From: Sacculina carcini
Lineage: Eukaryota; Arthropoda; Thecostraca; Sacculinidae
Assembly: GCA_916048095.2 (NCBI GenBank)
Contig: OU696582.1
Span: forward strand, 9,232,449-9,296,448
Direction: 5' to 3'
Length of the DNA: 64,000 bases
Shown: positions 24,841-37,007 of the stretch, piece by piece
Layout of the letters: each line of letters opens with the position of its first letter
How positions within the stretch are numbered: the stretch's first letter is position 1
The notes under the pieces: model-generated
The model's input: only the letters and a program-made list of their open reading frames with translations
Database searches by the model: none
What the model was told of the DNA's origin: nothing
Translations under genes and position numbers: made by a program

Positions 24841-27800
24841 CCTAAGTGTTACCTAAGTGTTACCTAAGTGTTACCTAAGTGTACCCTAAGTGTTACCAAG
24901 TGTTACCTAAGTGTTACCTAAGTGTGCCCTAAGTGTGCCCTAACTGTTACCTAAGTGTGCCCTAAGTGTAGCCTAAGTGTAGCCTAAGTGTTACCTAAGT
25001 GTTACCTAAGTGTTACCTAAGTGTGCCCTAAGTGTTACCTAAGTGTGCCCTAAGTGTGCCCTAAGTGTTACCTAAGTGTGCCCTAACTGTTACCTAAGTG
25101 TGCCCTAAGTGTTACCTAAGGGTACCCTAAGTGTTACCTAAGTGTACCCTAAGTGTTACCTAAGTGTTACCTAAGTGTGCCCTAAGTGTTACCTAAGTGT
25201 TACCTAAGTGTGCCCTAAGTGTAGCCTAAGTGTAGCCTAAGTGTTACCTAAGTGTTACCTAAGTGTTACCTAAGTGTTACCTAAGTGTTACCTAAGTGTT
25301 ACCTAAGTGTTACCTAAGTGTTACCTAAATGTGCCCTAAGTGTGCCCTAAGTGTGCCCTAAGTGTTACCTAAGTGTGCCCTAAGTGTTACCTAAGTGTGC
25401 CCTAAGTGTTACCTAAGTGTGCCCTAAGTGTTACCTAAGTGTGCCCTAAGTGTTACCTAAGTGTGCCCTAAGTGTTACCTAAGTGTGCCCTAAGTGTTAC
25501 CTAAGTGTGCCCTAAGTGTTACCTAAGTGTGCCCTAAGTGTTACCTAAGTGTTACCTAACTGTTACCTAAGTGTGCCCTAAGTGTTACCTAAGTGTGCCC
25601 TAAGTGTTACCTAAGTGTGCCCTAAGTGTTACCTAAGTGTGCCCTAAGTGTTACCTAAGTGTGCCCTAACTGTTACCTAAGTGTGCCCTAACTGTTACCT
25701 AAGTGTGCCCTAAGTGTGCCCTAACTGTTACCTAAGTGTGCCCTAAGTGTTACCTAAGTGTGCCCTAAGTGTTACCTAAGTGTTACCTAAGTGTGCCCTA
25801 AGTGTTACCTAAGTGTGCCCTAAGTGTTACCTAAGTGTGCCCTAAGTGTTACCTAAGTGTGCCCTAAGTGTTACCTAAGTGTGCCCTAAGTGTTACCTAA
25901 GTGTGCCCTAAGTGTTACCTAAGTGTGCCCTAAGTGTTACCTAAGTGTTACCTAAGTGTTACCTAAGTGTTACCTAAGTGTGCCCTAAGTGTGCCCCAAG
26001 TGTTACCTAAGTGTTACCTAAGTGTGCCCTAAGTGTTACCTAAGTGTGCCCTAAGTGTTACCTAAGTGTGCCCTAAGTGTTACCTAAGTGTGCCCTAAGT
26101 GTGCCCTAAGTGTTACCTAAGTGTTACCTAAGTGTTACCTAAGTGTTACCTAAGTGTTACCTAAGTGTTACCTAAGTGTACCCTAAGTGTTACCAAGTGT
26201 TACCTAAGTGTTACCTAAGTGTTACCTAAGTGTTACCTAAGTGTTACCTAAGTGTTACCTAAGTGTTACCTAAGTGTTACCTAAGTGTTACCTAAGTGTT
26301 ACCTAAGTGTTACCTAAGTGTGCCCTAAGTGTGCCCTAAGTGTTACCTAAGTGCGCCCTAACTGTTACCTAAGTGTGCCCTAAGTGTTACCTAAGTGTTA
26401 CCTAAGTGTGCCCTAAGTGTGCCCCAAGTGTTACCTAAGTGTTACCTAAGTGTGCCCTAAGTGTTACCTAAGTGTGCCCTAAGTGTTACCTAAGTGTGCC
26501 CTAAGTGTTACCTAAGTGTGCCCTAAGTGTGCCCTAAGTGTTACCTAAGTGTTACCTAAGTGTTACCTAAGTGTTACCTAAGTGTTACCTAAGTGTTACC
26601 TAAGTGTTACCTAAGTGTACCCTAAGTGTTACCTAAGTGTTACCTAAGTGTTACCTAAGTGTTACCTAAGTGTTACCTAAGTGTTACCTAAGTGTTACCT
26701 AAGTGTTACCTAAGTGTTACCTAAGTGTTACCTAAGTGTGCCCTAAGTGTTACCTAAGTGCGCCCTAACTGTTACCTAAGTGTGCCCTAACTGTTACCTA
26801 AGTGTGCCCTAAGTGTTACCTAAGTGTACCCTAAGTGTTACCTAAGTGTGCCCTAAGTGTTACCTAAGTGTGCCCTAAGTGTGCCCTAAGTGTTACCTAA
26901 GTGTTACCTAAGTGTTACCTAAGTGTTACCTAAGTGTTACCTAAGTGTTACCTAAGTGTACCCTAAGTGTTACCAAGTGTTACCTAAGTGTTACCTAAGT
27001 GTTACCTAAGTGTTACCTAAGTGTTACCTAAGTGTTACCTAAGTGTTACCTAAGTGTTACCTAAGTGTTACCTAAGTGTTACCTAAGTGTGCCCTAAGTG
27101 TGCCCTAAGTGTTACCTAAGTGCGCCCTAACTGTTACCTAAGTGTGCCCTAACTGTTACCTAAGTGTGCCCTAAGTGTTACCTAAGTGTACCCTAAGTGT
27201 TACCTAAGTGTACCCTAAGTGTTAACTAAGTGTACCCTAAGTGTTACCTAAGTGTTACCTAAGTGTGCCCTAAGTGTTACCTAAGTGTTACCTAAGTGTG
27301 CCCTAAGTGTAGCCTAAGTGTAGCCTAAGTGTTACCTAAGTGTTACCTAAGTGTTACCTAAGTGTGCCCTAAGTGTGCCCTAAGTGTTACCTAAGTGTTA
27401 CCTAAGTGTTACCTAAGTGTGCCCTAAGTGTTACCTAAGTGTGCCCTAAGTGTTACCTAAGTGTGCCCTAACTGTTACCTAAGTGTGCCCTAAGTGTTAC
27501 CTAAGTGTTACCTAAGTGTGCCCTAAGTGTTACCTAAGTGTGCCCTAAGTGTTACCTAAGTGTGCCCTAAGTGTTACCTAAGTGTGCCCTAAGTGTTACC
27601 TAAGTGTGCCCTAAGTGTTGCCTAAGTGTGCCCTAAGTGTTACCTAAGTGTTACCTAAGTGTTACCTAACTGTTACCTAAGTGTGCCCTAAGTGTTACCT
27701 AAGTGTGCCCTAAGTGTTACCTAAGTGTGCCCTAAGTGTTACCTAAGTGTGCCCTAAGTGTTACCTAAGTGTGCCCTAACTGTTACCTAAGTGTGCCCTA

Positions 27801-28246
27801 ACTGTTACCTAAGTGTGCCCTAAGTGTTACCTAAGTGTTACCTAAGTGTGCCCTAAGTGTTACCTAAGTGTGCCCTAAGTGTTACCTAAGTGTGCCCTAA
27901 GTGTTACCTAAGTGTGCCCTAAGTGTTACCTAAGTGTTACCTAAGTGTTACCTAAGTGTTACCCAAGTGTTACCTAAGTGTTACCTAAGTGTGCCCTAAG
28001 TGTTACCTAAGTGTGCCCTAACTGTTACCTAAGTGTTACCTAACTGTTACCTAAGTGTGCCCTAAGTGTTACCTAAGTGTGCCCTAAGTGTTACCTAAGT
28101 GTGCCCTAAGTGTTACCTAAGTGTGCCCTAAGTGTTACCTAAGTGTGCCCTAACTGTTACCTAAGTGTGCCCTAAGTGTGCCCTAACTGTTACCTAAGTG
28201 TGCCCTAAGTGTTACCTAAGTGTGCCCTAAGTGTTACCTAAGTGTG
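24335..28246 (+). repeat. ~5.05-kb offset duplication, copy 1
   Basis: Pairs with 29380-33279. The offset changes stepwise by whole or 10-bp units: 5,045 (KpnI unit 25121 and 30166), 5,056 (AAAT of K, 25327 and 30383; CCCC at 25994 and 31050; GCG of F, 26353 and 31409), then 5,033 (F, 26760 and 31793, 27122 and 32155; HpaI unit 27221 and 32254; GTTGCC 27618 and 32651; ACCCAAG 27962 and 32994). The +11 step is one extra A unit in a run. The -23 step equals two A units plus one base: an 11-bp unit near 26630 where the other copy has the 10-bp J near 31677. Similarity ends near 28246/33279. Confidence 0.8.
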
Positions 28247-29379
28247 CCCTAAGTGTTACCTAAGTGTGCCCTAAGTGTTACCTAAGTGTGCCCTAAGTGT
28301 TACCTAAGTGTGCCCTAACTGTTACCTAAGTGTTACCTAAGTGTTACCTAACTGTTACCTAAGTGTGCCCTAAGTGTTACCTAAGTGTGCTCTAAGTGTT
28401 ACCTAAGTGTGCCCTAAGTGTTACCTAAGTGTGCCCTAAGTGTTACCTAAGTGTGCCCTAACTGTTACCTAAGTGTGCCCTAAGTGTGCCCTAACTGTTA
28501 CCTAAGTGTGCCCTAAGTGTTACCTAAGTGTGCCCTAAGTGTTACCTAAGTGTTACCTAAGTGTTACCTAAGTGTGCCCTAAGTGTTACCTAAGTGTGCC
28601 CTAAGTGTTACCTAAGTGTGCCCTAAGTGTTACCTAAGTGTGCCCTAAGTGTTACCTAAGTGTGCCCTAAGTGTTACCTAAGTGTGCCCTAAGTGTTACC
28701 TAAGTGTTACCTAAGTGTACCCTAAGTGTTACCAAGTGTTACCTAAGTGTTACCTAAGTGTTACCTAAGTGTTACCTAAGTGTGCCCTAAGTGTTACCTA
28801 AGTGTTACCTAAGTGTGCCCTAAGTGTGCCCTAAGTGTTACCTAAGTGTGCCCTAACTGTTACCTAAGTGTGCCCTAACTGTTACCTAAGTGTGCCCTAA
28901 GTGTTACCTAAGTGTGCCCTAACTGTTACCTAAGTGTACACTAAGTGTTACCTAAGTGTACACTAAGTGTTACCTAAGTGTACCCTAAGTGTGCCCTAAG
29001 TGTTACCTAAGTGTGCCCTAAGTGTTACCTAAGTGTGCCCTAAGTGTTACCTAAGTGTGCCTTAAGTGTTACCTAAGTGTTACCTAAGTGTGCCCTAAGT
29101 GTTACCTAAGTGTGCCCTAAGTGTTACCTAAGTGTGCCCTAAGTGTGCCCTAAGTGTTACCTAAGTGTTACCTAAGTGTTACCTAAGTGTTACCTAAGTG
29201 TTACCTAAGTGTTACCTAAGTGTTACCTAAGTGTTACCTAAATGTGCCCTAAGTGTGCCCTAAGTGTGCCCTAAGTGTTACCTAAGTGTGCCCTAAGTGT
29301 TACCTAAGTGTGCCCTAAGTGTGCCCTAAGTGTTACCTAAGTGTGCCCTAAGTGTTACCTAAGTGTTACCTAAGTGTGC

Positions 29380-32300
29380 CCTAAGTGTTACCTAAGTGTG
29401 CCCTAAGTGTTACCTAAGTGTGCCCTAAGTGTTACCTAAGTGTGCCCTAAGTGTTACCTAAGTGTGCCCTAAGTGTGCCCTAAGTGTTACCTAAGTGTAC
29501 ACTAAGTGTTACCTAAGTGTACCCTAAGTGTGCCCTAACTGTTACCTAAGTGTGCCCTAAGTGTTACCTAAGTGTTACCTAAGTGTGCCCTAACTGTTAC
29601 CTAAGTGTGCCCTAAGTGTTACCTAAGTGTACCCTAAGTGTTACCTAAGTGTACACTAAGTGTTACCTAAGTGTACCCTAAGTGTGCCCTAACTGTTACC
29701 TAAGTGTGCCCTAAGTGTTACCTAAGTGTTACCTAAGTGTGCCCTAAGTGTTACCTAAGTGTGCCCTAAGTGTTACCTAAGTGTTACCTAAGTGTGCCCT
29801 AAGTGTTACCTAAGTGTGCCCTAAGTGTTACCTAAGTGTGCCCTAAGTGTTACCTAAGTGTGCCCTAAGTGTGCCCTAAGTGTTACCTAAGTGTTACCTA
29901 AGTGTTACCTAAGTGTTACCTAAGTGTACCCTAAGTGTTACCAAGTGTTACCTAAGTGTTACCTAAGTGTGCCCTAAGTGTGCCCTAACTGTTACCTAAG
30001 TGTGCCCTAAGTGTAGCCTAAGTGTAGCCTAAGTGTTACCTAAGTGTTACCTAAGTGTTACCTAAGTGTGCCCTAAGTGTTACCTAAGTGTGCCCTAAGT
30101 GTGCCCTAAGTGTTACCTAAGTGTGCCCTAACTGTTACCTAAGTGTGCCCTAAGTGTTACCTAAGGGTACCCTAAGTGTTACCTAAGTGTACCCTAAGTG
30201 TTACCTAAGTGTTACCTAAGTGTGCCCTAAGTGTTACCTAAGTGTTACCTAAGTGTGCCCTAAGTGTAGCCTAAGTGTAGCCTAAGTGTTACCTAAGTGT
30301 TACCTAAGTGTTACCTAAGTGTTACCTAAGTGTTACCTAAGTGTTACCTAAGTGTTACCTAAGTGTTACCTAAGTGTTACCTAAATGTGCCCTAAGTGTG
30401 CCCTAAGTGTGCCCTAAGTGTTACCTAAGTGTGCCCTAAGTGTTACCTAAGTGTGCCCTAAGTGTTACCTAAGTGTGCCCTAAGTGTTACCTAAGTGTGC
30501 CCTAAGTGTTACCTAAGTGTGCCCTAAGTGTTACCTAAGTGTGCCCTAAGTGTTACCTAAGTGTGCCCTAAGTGTTACCTAAGTGTGCCCTAAGTGTTAC
30601 CTAAGTGTTACCTAACTGTTACCTAAGTGTGCCCTAAGTGTTACCTAAGTGTGCCCTAAGTGTTACCTAAGTGTGCCCTAAGTGTTACCTAAGTGTGCCC
30701 TAAGTGTTACCTAAGTGTGCCCTAACTGTTACCTAAGTGTGCCCTAACTGTTACCTAAGTGTGCCCTAAGTGTGCCCTAACTGTTACCTAAGTGTGCCCT
30801 AAGTGTTACCTAAGTGTGCCCTAAGTGTTACCTAAGTGTTACCTAAGTGTGCCCTAAGTGTTACCTAAGTGTGCCCTAAGTGTTACCTAAGTGTGCCCTA
30901 AGTGTTACCTAAGTGTGCCCTAAGTGTTACCTAAGTGTGCCCTAAGTGTTACCTAAGTGTGCCCTAAGTGTTACCTAAGTGTGCCCTAAGTGTTACCTAA
31001 GTGTTACCTAAGTGTTACCTAAGTGTTACCTAAGTGTGCCCTAAGTGTGCCCCAAGTGTTACCTAAGTGTTACCTAAGTGTGCCCTAAGTGTTACCTAAG
31101 TGTGCCCTAAGTGTTACCTAAGTGTGCCCTAAGTGTTACCTAAGTGTGCCCTAAGTGTGCCCTAAGTGTTACCTAAGTGTTACCTAAGTGTTACCTAAGT
31201 GTTACCTAAGTGTTACCTAAGTGTTACCTAAGTGTACCCTAAGTGTTACCAAGTGTTACCTAAGTGTTACCTAAGTGTTACCTAAGTGTTACCTAAGTGT
31301 TACCTAAGTGTTACCTAAGTGTTACCTAAGTGTTACCTAAGTGTTACCTAAGTGTTACCTAAGTGTTACCTAAGTGTGCCCTAAGTGTGCCCTAAGTGTT
31401 ACCTAAGTGCGCCCTAACTGTTACCTAAGTGTGCCCTAAGTGTTACCTAAGTGTTACCTAAGTGTGCCCTAAGTGTGCCCCAAGTGTTACCTAAGTGTTA
31501 CCTAAGTGTGCCCTAAGTGTTACCTAAGTGTGCCCTAAGTGTTACCTAAGTGTGCCCTAAGTGTTACCTAAGTGTGCCCTAAGTGTGCCCTAAGTGTTAC
31601 CTAAGTGTTACCTAAGTGTTACCTAAGTGTTACCTAAGTGTTACCTAAGTGTTACCTAAGTGTACCCTAAGTGTTACCAAGTGTTACCTAAGTGTTACCT
31701 AAGTGTTACCTAAGTGTTACCTAAGTGTTACCTAAGTGTTACCTAAGTGTTACCTAAGTGTTACCTAAGTGTGCCCTAAGTGTTACCTAAGTGCGCCCTA
31801 ACTGTTACCTAAGTGTGCCCTAACTGTTACCTAAGTGTGCCCTAAGTGTTACCTAAGTGTACCCTAAGTGTTACCTAAGTGTGCCCTAAGTGTTACCTAA
31901 GTGTGCCCTAAGTGTGCCCTAAGTGTTACCTAAGTGTTACCTAAGTGTTACCTAAGTGTTACCTAAGTGTTACCTAAGTGTTACCTAAGTGTACCCTAAG
32001 TGTTACCAAGTGTTACCTAAGTGTTACCTAAGTGTTACCTAAGTGTTACCTAAGTGTTACCTAAGTGTTACCTAAGTGTTACCTAAGTGTTACCTAAGTG
32101 TTACCTAAGTGTTACCTAAGTGTGCCCTAAGTGTGCCCTAAGTGTTACCTAAGTGCGCCCTAACTGTTACCTAAGTGTGCCCTAACTGTTACCTAAGTGT
32201 GCCCTAAGTGTTACCTAAGTGTACCCTAAGTGTTACCTAAGTGTACCCTAAGTGTTAACTAAGTGTACCCTAAGTGTTACCTAAGTGTTACCTAAGTGTG

Positions 32301-33279
32301 CCCTAAGTGTTACCTAAGTGTTACCTAAGTGTGCCCTAAGTGTAGCCTAAGTGTAGCCTAAGTGTTACCTAAGTGTTACCTAAGTGTTACCTAAGTGTGC
32401 CCTAAGTGTGCCCTAAGTGTTACCTAAGTGTTACCTAAGTGTTACCTAAGTGTGCCCTAAGTGTTACCTAAGTGTGCCCTAAGTGTTACCTAAGTGTGCC
32501 CTAACTGTTACCTAAGTGTGCCCTAAGTGTTACCTAAGTGTTACCTAAGTGTGCCCTAAGTGTTACCTAAGTGTGCCCTAAGTGTTACCTAAGTGTGCCC
32601 TAAGTGTTACCTAAGTGTGCCCTAAGTGTTACCTAAGTGTGCCCTAAGTGTTGCCTAAGTGTGCCCTAAGTGTTACCTAAGTGTTACCTAAGTGTTACCT
32701 AACTGTTACCTAAGTGTGCCCTAAGTGTTACCTAAGTGTGCCCTAAGTGTTACCTAAGTGTGCCCTAAGTGTTACCTAAGTGTGCCCTAAGTGTTACCTA
32801 AGTGTGCCCTAACTGTTACCTAAGTGTGCCCTAACTGTTACCTAAGTGTGCCCTAAGTGTTACCTAAGTGTTACCTAAGTGTGCCCTAAGTGTTACCTAA
32901 GTGTGCCCTAAGTGTTACCTAAGTGTGCCCTAAGTGTTACCTAAGTGTGCCCTAAGTGTTACCTAAGTGTTACCTAAGTGTTACCTAAGTGTTACCCAAG
33001 TGTTACCTAAGTGTTACCTAAGTGTGCCCTAAGTGTTACCTAAGTGTGCCCTAACTGTTACCTAAGTGTTACCTAACTGTTACCTAAGTGTGCCCTAAGT
33101 GTTACCTAAGTGTGCCCTAAGTGTTACCTAAGTGTGCCCTAAGTGTTACCTAAGTGTGCCCTAAGTGTTACCTAAGTGTGCCCTAACTGTTACCTAAGTG
33201 TGCCCTAAGTGTGCCCTAACTGTTACCTAAGTGTGCCCTAAGTGTTACCTAAGTGTGCCCTAAGTGTTACCTAAGTGTT
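29380..33279 (+). repeat. ~5.05-kb offset duplication, copy 2
   Basis: The second copy of 24335-28246, with the same order of variant units and the small length changes given there. Its right part, from about 31803, is itself the first of the three copies of the 4.57-kb block (31803-36368), so this copy links the left and right halves of the array. Confidence 0.8.
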
Positions 33280-36200
33280 ACCTAAGTGTGCCCTAACTGT
33301 TACCTAAGTGTGCCCTAACTGTTACCTAAGTGTGCCCTAACTGTTACCTAAGTGTGCCCTAAGTGTTACCTAAGTGTTACCTAAGTGTGCCCTAAGTGTT
33401 ACCTAAGTGTGCCCTAAGTGTTACCTAAGTGTGCCCTAAGTGTTACCTAAGTGTGCCCTAAGTGTTACCTAAGTGTTACCTAAGTGTTACCTAAGTTTTA
33501 CCCAAGTGTTACCTAAGTGTTACCTAAGTGTGCCCTAAGTGTTACCTAAGTGTGCCCTAACTGTTACCTAAGTGTGCCCTAAGTGTTACCTAAGTGTGCC
33601 CTAAGTGTTACCTAAGTGTTACCTAAGTGTTACCTAAGTGTGCCCTAACTGTTACCTAAGTGTGCCCTAAGTGTTACCTAAGTGTTACCTATGTGTGCCC
33701 TAAGTGTTACTCAAGTGTTACCTAAGTGTGCCCTAAGTGTTACCTAAGTGTGCCCTAAGTGTTACCTAAGTGTGCCCTAAGTGTTACCTAAGTGTGCCCT
33801 AAGTGTTACCTAAGTGTGCCCTAAGTGTGCCCTAAGTGTTACCTAAGTGTGCCCTAAGTGTTACCTAAGTGTGCCCTAAGTGTTACCTAAGTGTGCCCTA
33901 AGTGTGCCCTAAGTGTTACCTAAGTGTGCCCTAAGTGTTACCTAAGTGTGCCCTAAGTGTTACCTAAGTGTGCCCTAAGTGTTACCTAAGTGTGCCCTAA
34001 CTGTTACCTAAGTGTGCCCTAAGTGTTACCTAAGTGTTACCTAAGTGTGCCCTAAGTGTTACCTAAGTGTGCCCTAAGTGTTACCTAAGTGTGCCCTAAG
34101 TGTTACCTAAGTGTGCCCTAAGTGTTGCCTAAGTGTGCCCTAAGTGTTACCTAAGTGTTACCTAAGTGTTACCTAAGTGTTACCTAAGTGTGCCCTAAGT
34201 GTTACCTAAGTGTGCCCTAAGTGTGCCCTAAGTGTTACCTAAGTGTTACCTAAGTGTGCCCTAAGTGTTACCTAAGTGTGCCCTAAGTGTTACCTAAGTG
34301 TGCCCTAAGTGTTACCTAAGTGTGCCCTAAGTGTGCCCTAAGTGTTACCTAAGTGTTACCTAAGTGTGCCCTAAGTGTTACCTAAGTGTTACCTAAGTGT
34401 GCCCTAAGTGTAGCCTAAGTGTAGCCTAAGTGTTACCTAAGTGTTACCTAAGTGTGCCCTAAGTGTGCCCTAAGTGTTACCTAAGTGTGCCCTAAGTGTT
34501 ACCTAAGTGTTACCTAACTGTTACCTAAGTGTGCCCTAAGTGTTACCTAAGTGTGCCCTAAGTGTTACCTAAGTGTGCCCTAAGTGTTACCTAAGTGTGC
34601 CCTAAGTGTTACCTAAGTGTGCCCTAAGTGTTACCCAAGTGTGCCCTAAGTGTGCCCTAAGTGTTACCTAAGTGTGCCCTAAGTGTTACCTAAGTGTGCC
34701 CTAAGTGTTACCTAAGTGTGCCCTAACTGTTACCTAAGTGTGCCCTAAGTGTTACCTAAGTGTTACCTAAGTGTGCCCTAAGTGTTACCTAAGTGTGCCC
34801 TAAGTGTTACCTAAGTGTGCCCTAAGTGTTACCTAAGTGTGCCCTAAGTGTTACCTAAGTGTGCCCTAAGTGTTACCTAAGTGTTACCTAAGTGTTACCT
34901 AAGTGTTACCTAAGTGTGCCCTAAGTGTGCCCTAAGTGTTACCTAAGTGTTACCTAAGTGTGCCCTAAGTGTTACCTAAGTGTGCCCTAAGTGTTACCTA
35001 AGTGTGCCCTAAGTGTTACCTAAGTGTGCCCTAAGTGTGCCCTAAGTGTTACCTAAGTGTTACCTAAGTGTTACCTAAGTGTTACCTAAGTGTACCCTAA
35101 GTGTTACCAAGTGTTACCTAAGTGTTACCTAAGTGTTACCTAAGTGTTACCTAAGTGCTACCTAAGTGCTACCTAAGTGTTACCTAAGTGTTACCTAAGT
35201 GTTACCTAAGTGTTACCTAAGTGTTACCTAAGTGTGCCCTAAGTGTGCCCTAAGTGTGCCCTAAGTGTTACCTAAGTGTTACCTAAGTGTGCCCTAAGTG
35301 TGCCCTAAGTGTTACCTAAGTGCGCCCTAACTGTTACCTAAGTGTGCCCTAACTGTTACCTAAGTGTGCCCTAAGTGTTACCTAAGTGTACCCTAAGTGT
35401 TACCTAAGTGTACCCTAAGTGTTAACTAAGTGTACCCTAAGTGTTACCTAAGTGTTACCTAAGTGTGCCCTAAGTGTTACCTAAGTGTTACCTAAGTGTG
35501 CCCTAAGTGTAGCCTAAGTGTAGCCTAAGTGTTACCTAAGTGTTACCTAAGTGTTACCTAAGTGTGCCCTAAGTGTTACCTAAGTGTGCCCTAAGTGTGC
35601 CCTAAGTGTTACCTAAGTGTACCCTAAGTGTTACCTAAGTGTGCCCTAACTGTTACCTAAGTGTGCCCTAAGTGTTACCTAAGTGTTACCTAAGTGTTAC
35701 CTAAGTGTGCCCTAACTGTTACCTAAGTGTGCCCTAACTGTTACCTAAGTGTGCCCTAAGTGTTACCTAAGGGTACCCTAAGGGTTACCTAAGTGTTACC
35801 TAAGTGTTACCTAAGTGTTACCTAAGTGTGCCCTAAGTGTTACCTAAGTGTGCCCTAAGTGTAGCCTAAGTGTAGCCTAAGTGTTACCTAAGTGTTACCT
35901 AAGTGTTACCTAAGTGTTACCTAAGTGTTACCTAAGTGTTACCTAAGTGTTACCTAAGTGTTACCTAAGTGTTACCTAAGTGTTACCTAAGTGTTACCTA
36001 AGTGTTACCTAAATGTGCCCTAAGTGTGCCCTAAGTGTGCCCTAAGTGTTACCTAAGTGTGCCCTAAGTGTTACCTAAGTGTGCCCTAAGTGTTACCTAA
36101 GTGTGCCCTAAGTGTTACCTAAGTGTGCCCTAAGTGTTACCTAAGTGTGCCCTAAGTGTTACCTAAGTGTTACCTAAGTGTTACCTAACTGTGCCCTAAG

Positions 36201-36368
36201 TGTTACCTAAGTGTGCCCTAAGTGTTACCTAAGTGTGCCCTAAGTGTTACCTAAGTGTGCCCTAAGTGTTACCTAAGTGTGCCCTAACTGTTACCTAAGT
36301 GTGCCCTAAGTGTGCCCTAACTGTTACCTAAGTGTGCCCTAAGTGTTACCTAAGTGTGCCCTAAGTGT
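31803..36368 (+). repeat. 4.57-kb block, copy 1 of 3
   Basis: Recurs at 45477-50043 (offset 13,674, then 13,675) and 53252-57817. Shared landmarks are the J unit (32006, 45680 and 53455), HpaI unit (32254, 45928 and 53703), GTTGCC (32651, 46325 and 54100), ACCCAAG (32994, 46668 and 54443), the joint marker TATG then ACTCAAG (33691, 47365 and 55140), the paired KpnI-type unit followed by AAGGGTTACC (35772, 49447 and 57221), and K (36011, 49686 and 57460). The one-base change in offset comes from a J unit at 35107 that is 11 bp long in copy 2. Confidence 0.85.
35121..35200 (+). repeat. M-unit pair (TAAGTGCTACC twice) in an A-run
   Basis: Two adjacent units with GCTACC stand inside the A-run that follows the J unit at 35107. 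The same pair occurs near 48831-48848, 56606-56622 and 59946-59962, each time within the 4.57-kb block or its fragment. It marks this lineage: A-runs after J elsewhere lack it. Confidence 0.8.
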
Positions 36369-37007
36369 GCCCTAAGTGTTACCTAAGTGTTACCTAAGTG
36401 TTACCTAAGTGTTACCTAAGTGTACCCTAAGTGTTACCAAGTGTTACCTAAGTGTTACCTAAGTGTGCCCTAAGTGTGCCCTAACTGTTACCTAAGTGTG
36501 CCCTAAGTGTAGCCTAAGTGTAGCCTAAGTGTTACCTAAGTGTTACCTAAGTGTTACCTAAGTGTGCCCTAAGTGTTACCTAAGTGTGCCCTAAGTGTGC
36601 CCTAAGTGTTACCTAAGTGTGCCCTAACTGTTACCTAAGTGTGCCCTAAGTGTTACCTAAGGGTACCCTAAGTGTTACCTAAGTGTACCCTAAGTGTTAC
36701 CTAAGTGTTACCTAAGTGTGCCCTAAGTGTTACCTAAGTGTTACCTAAGTGTGCCCTAAGTGTAGCCTAAGTGTAGCCTAAGTGTTACCTAAGTGTTACC
36801 TAAGTGTTACCTAAGTGTTACCTAAGTGTGCCCTAAGTGTTACCTAAGTGTTACCTAAGTGTGCCCTAAGTGTAGCCTAAGTGTAGCCTAAGTGTTACCT
36901 AAGTGTTACCTAAGTGTTACCTAAGTGTTACCTAAGTGTTACCTAAGTGTTACCTAAGTGTTACCTAAGTGTTACCTAAGTGTTACCTAAATGTGCCCTA
37001 AGTGTGC

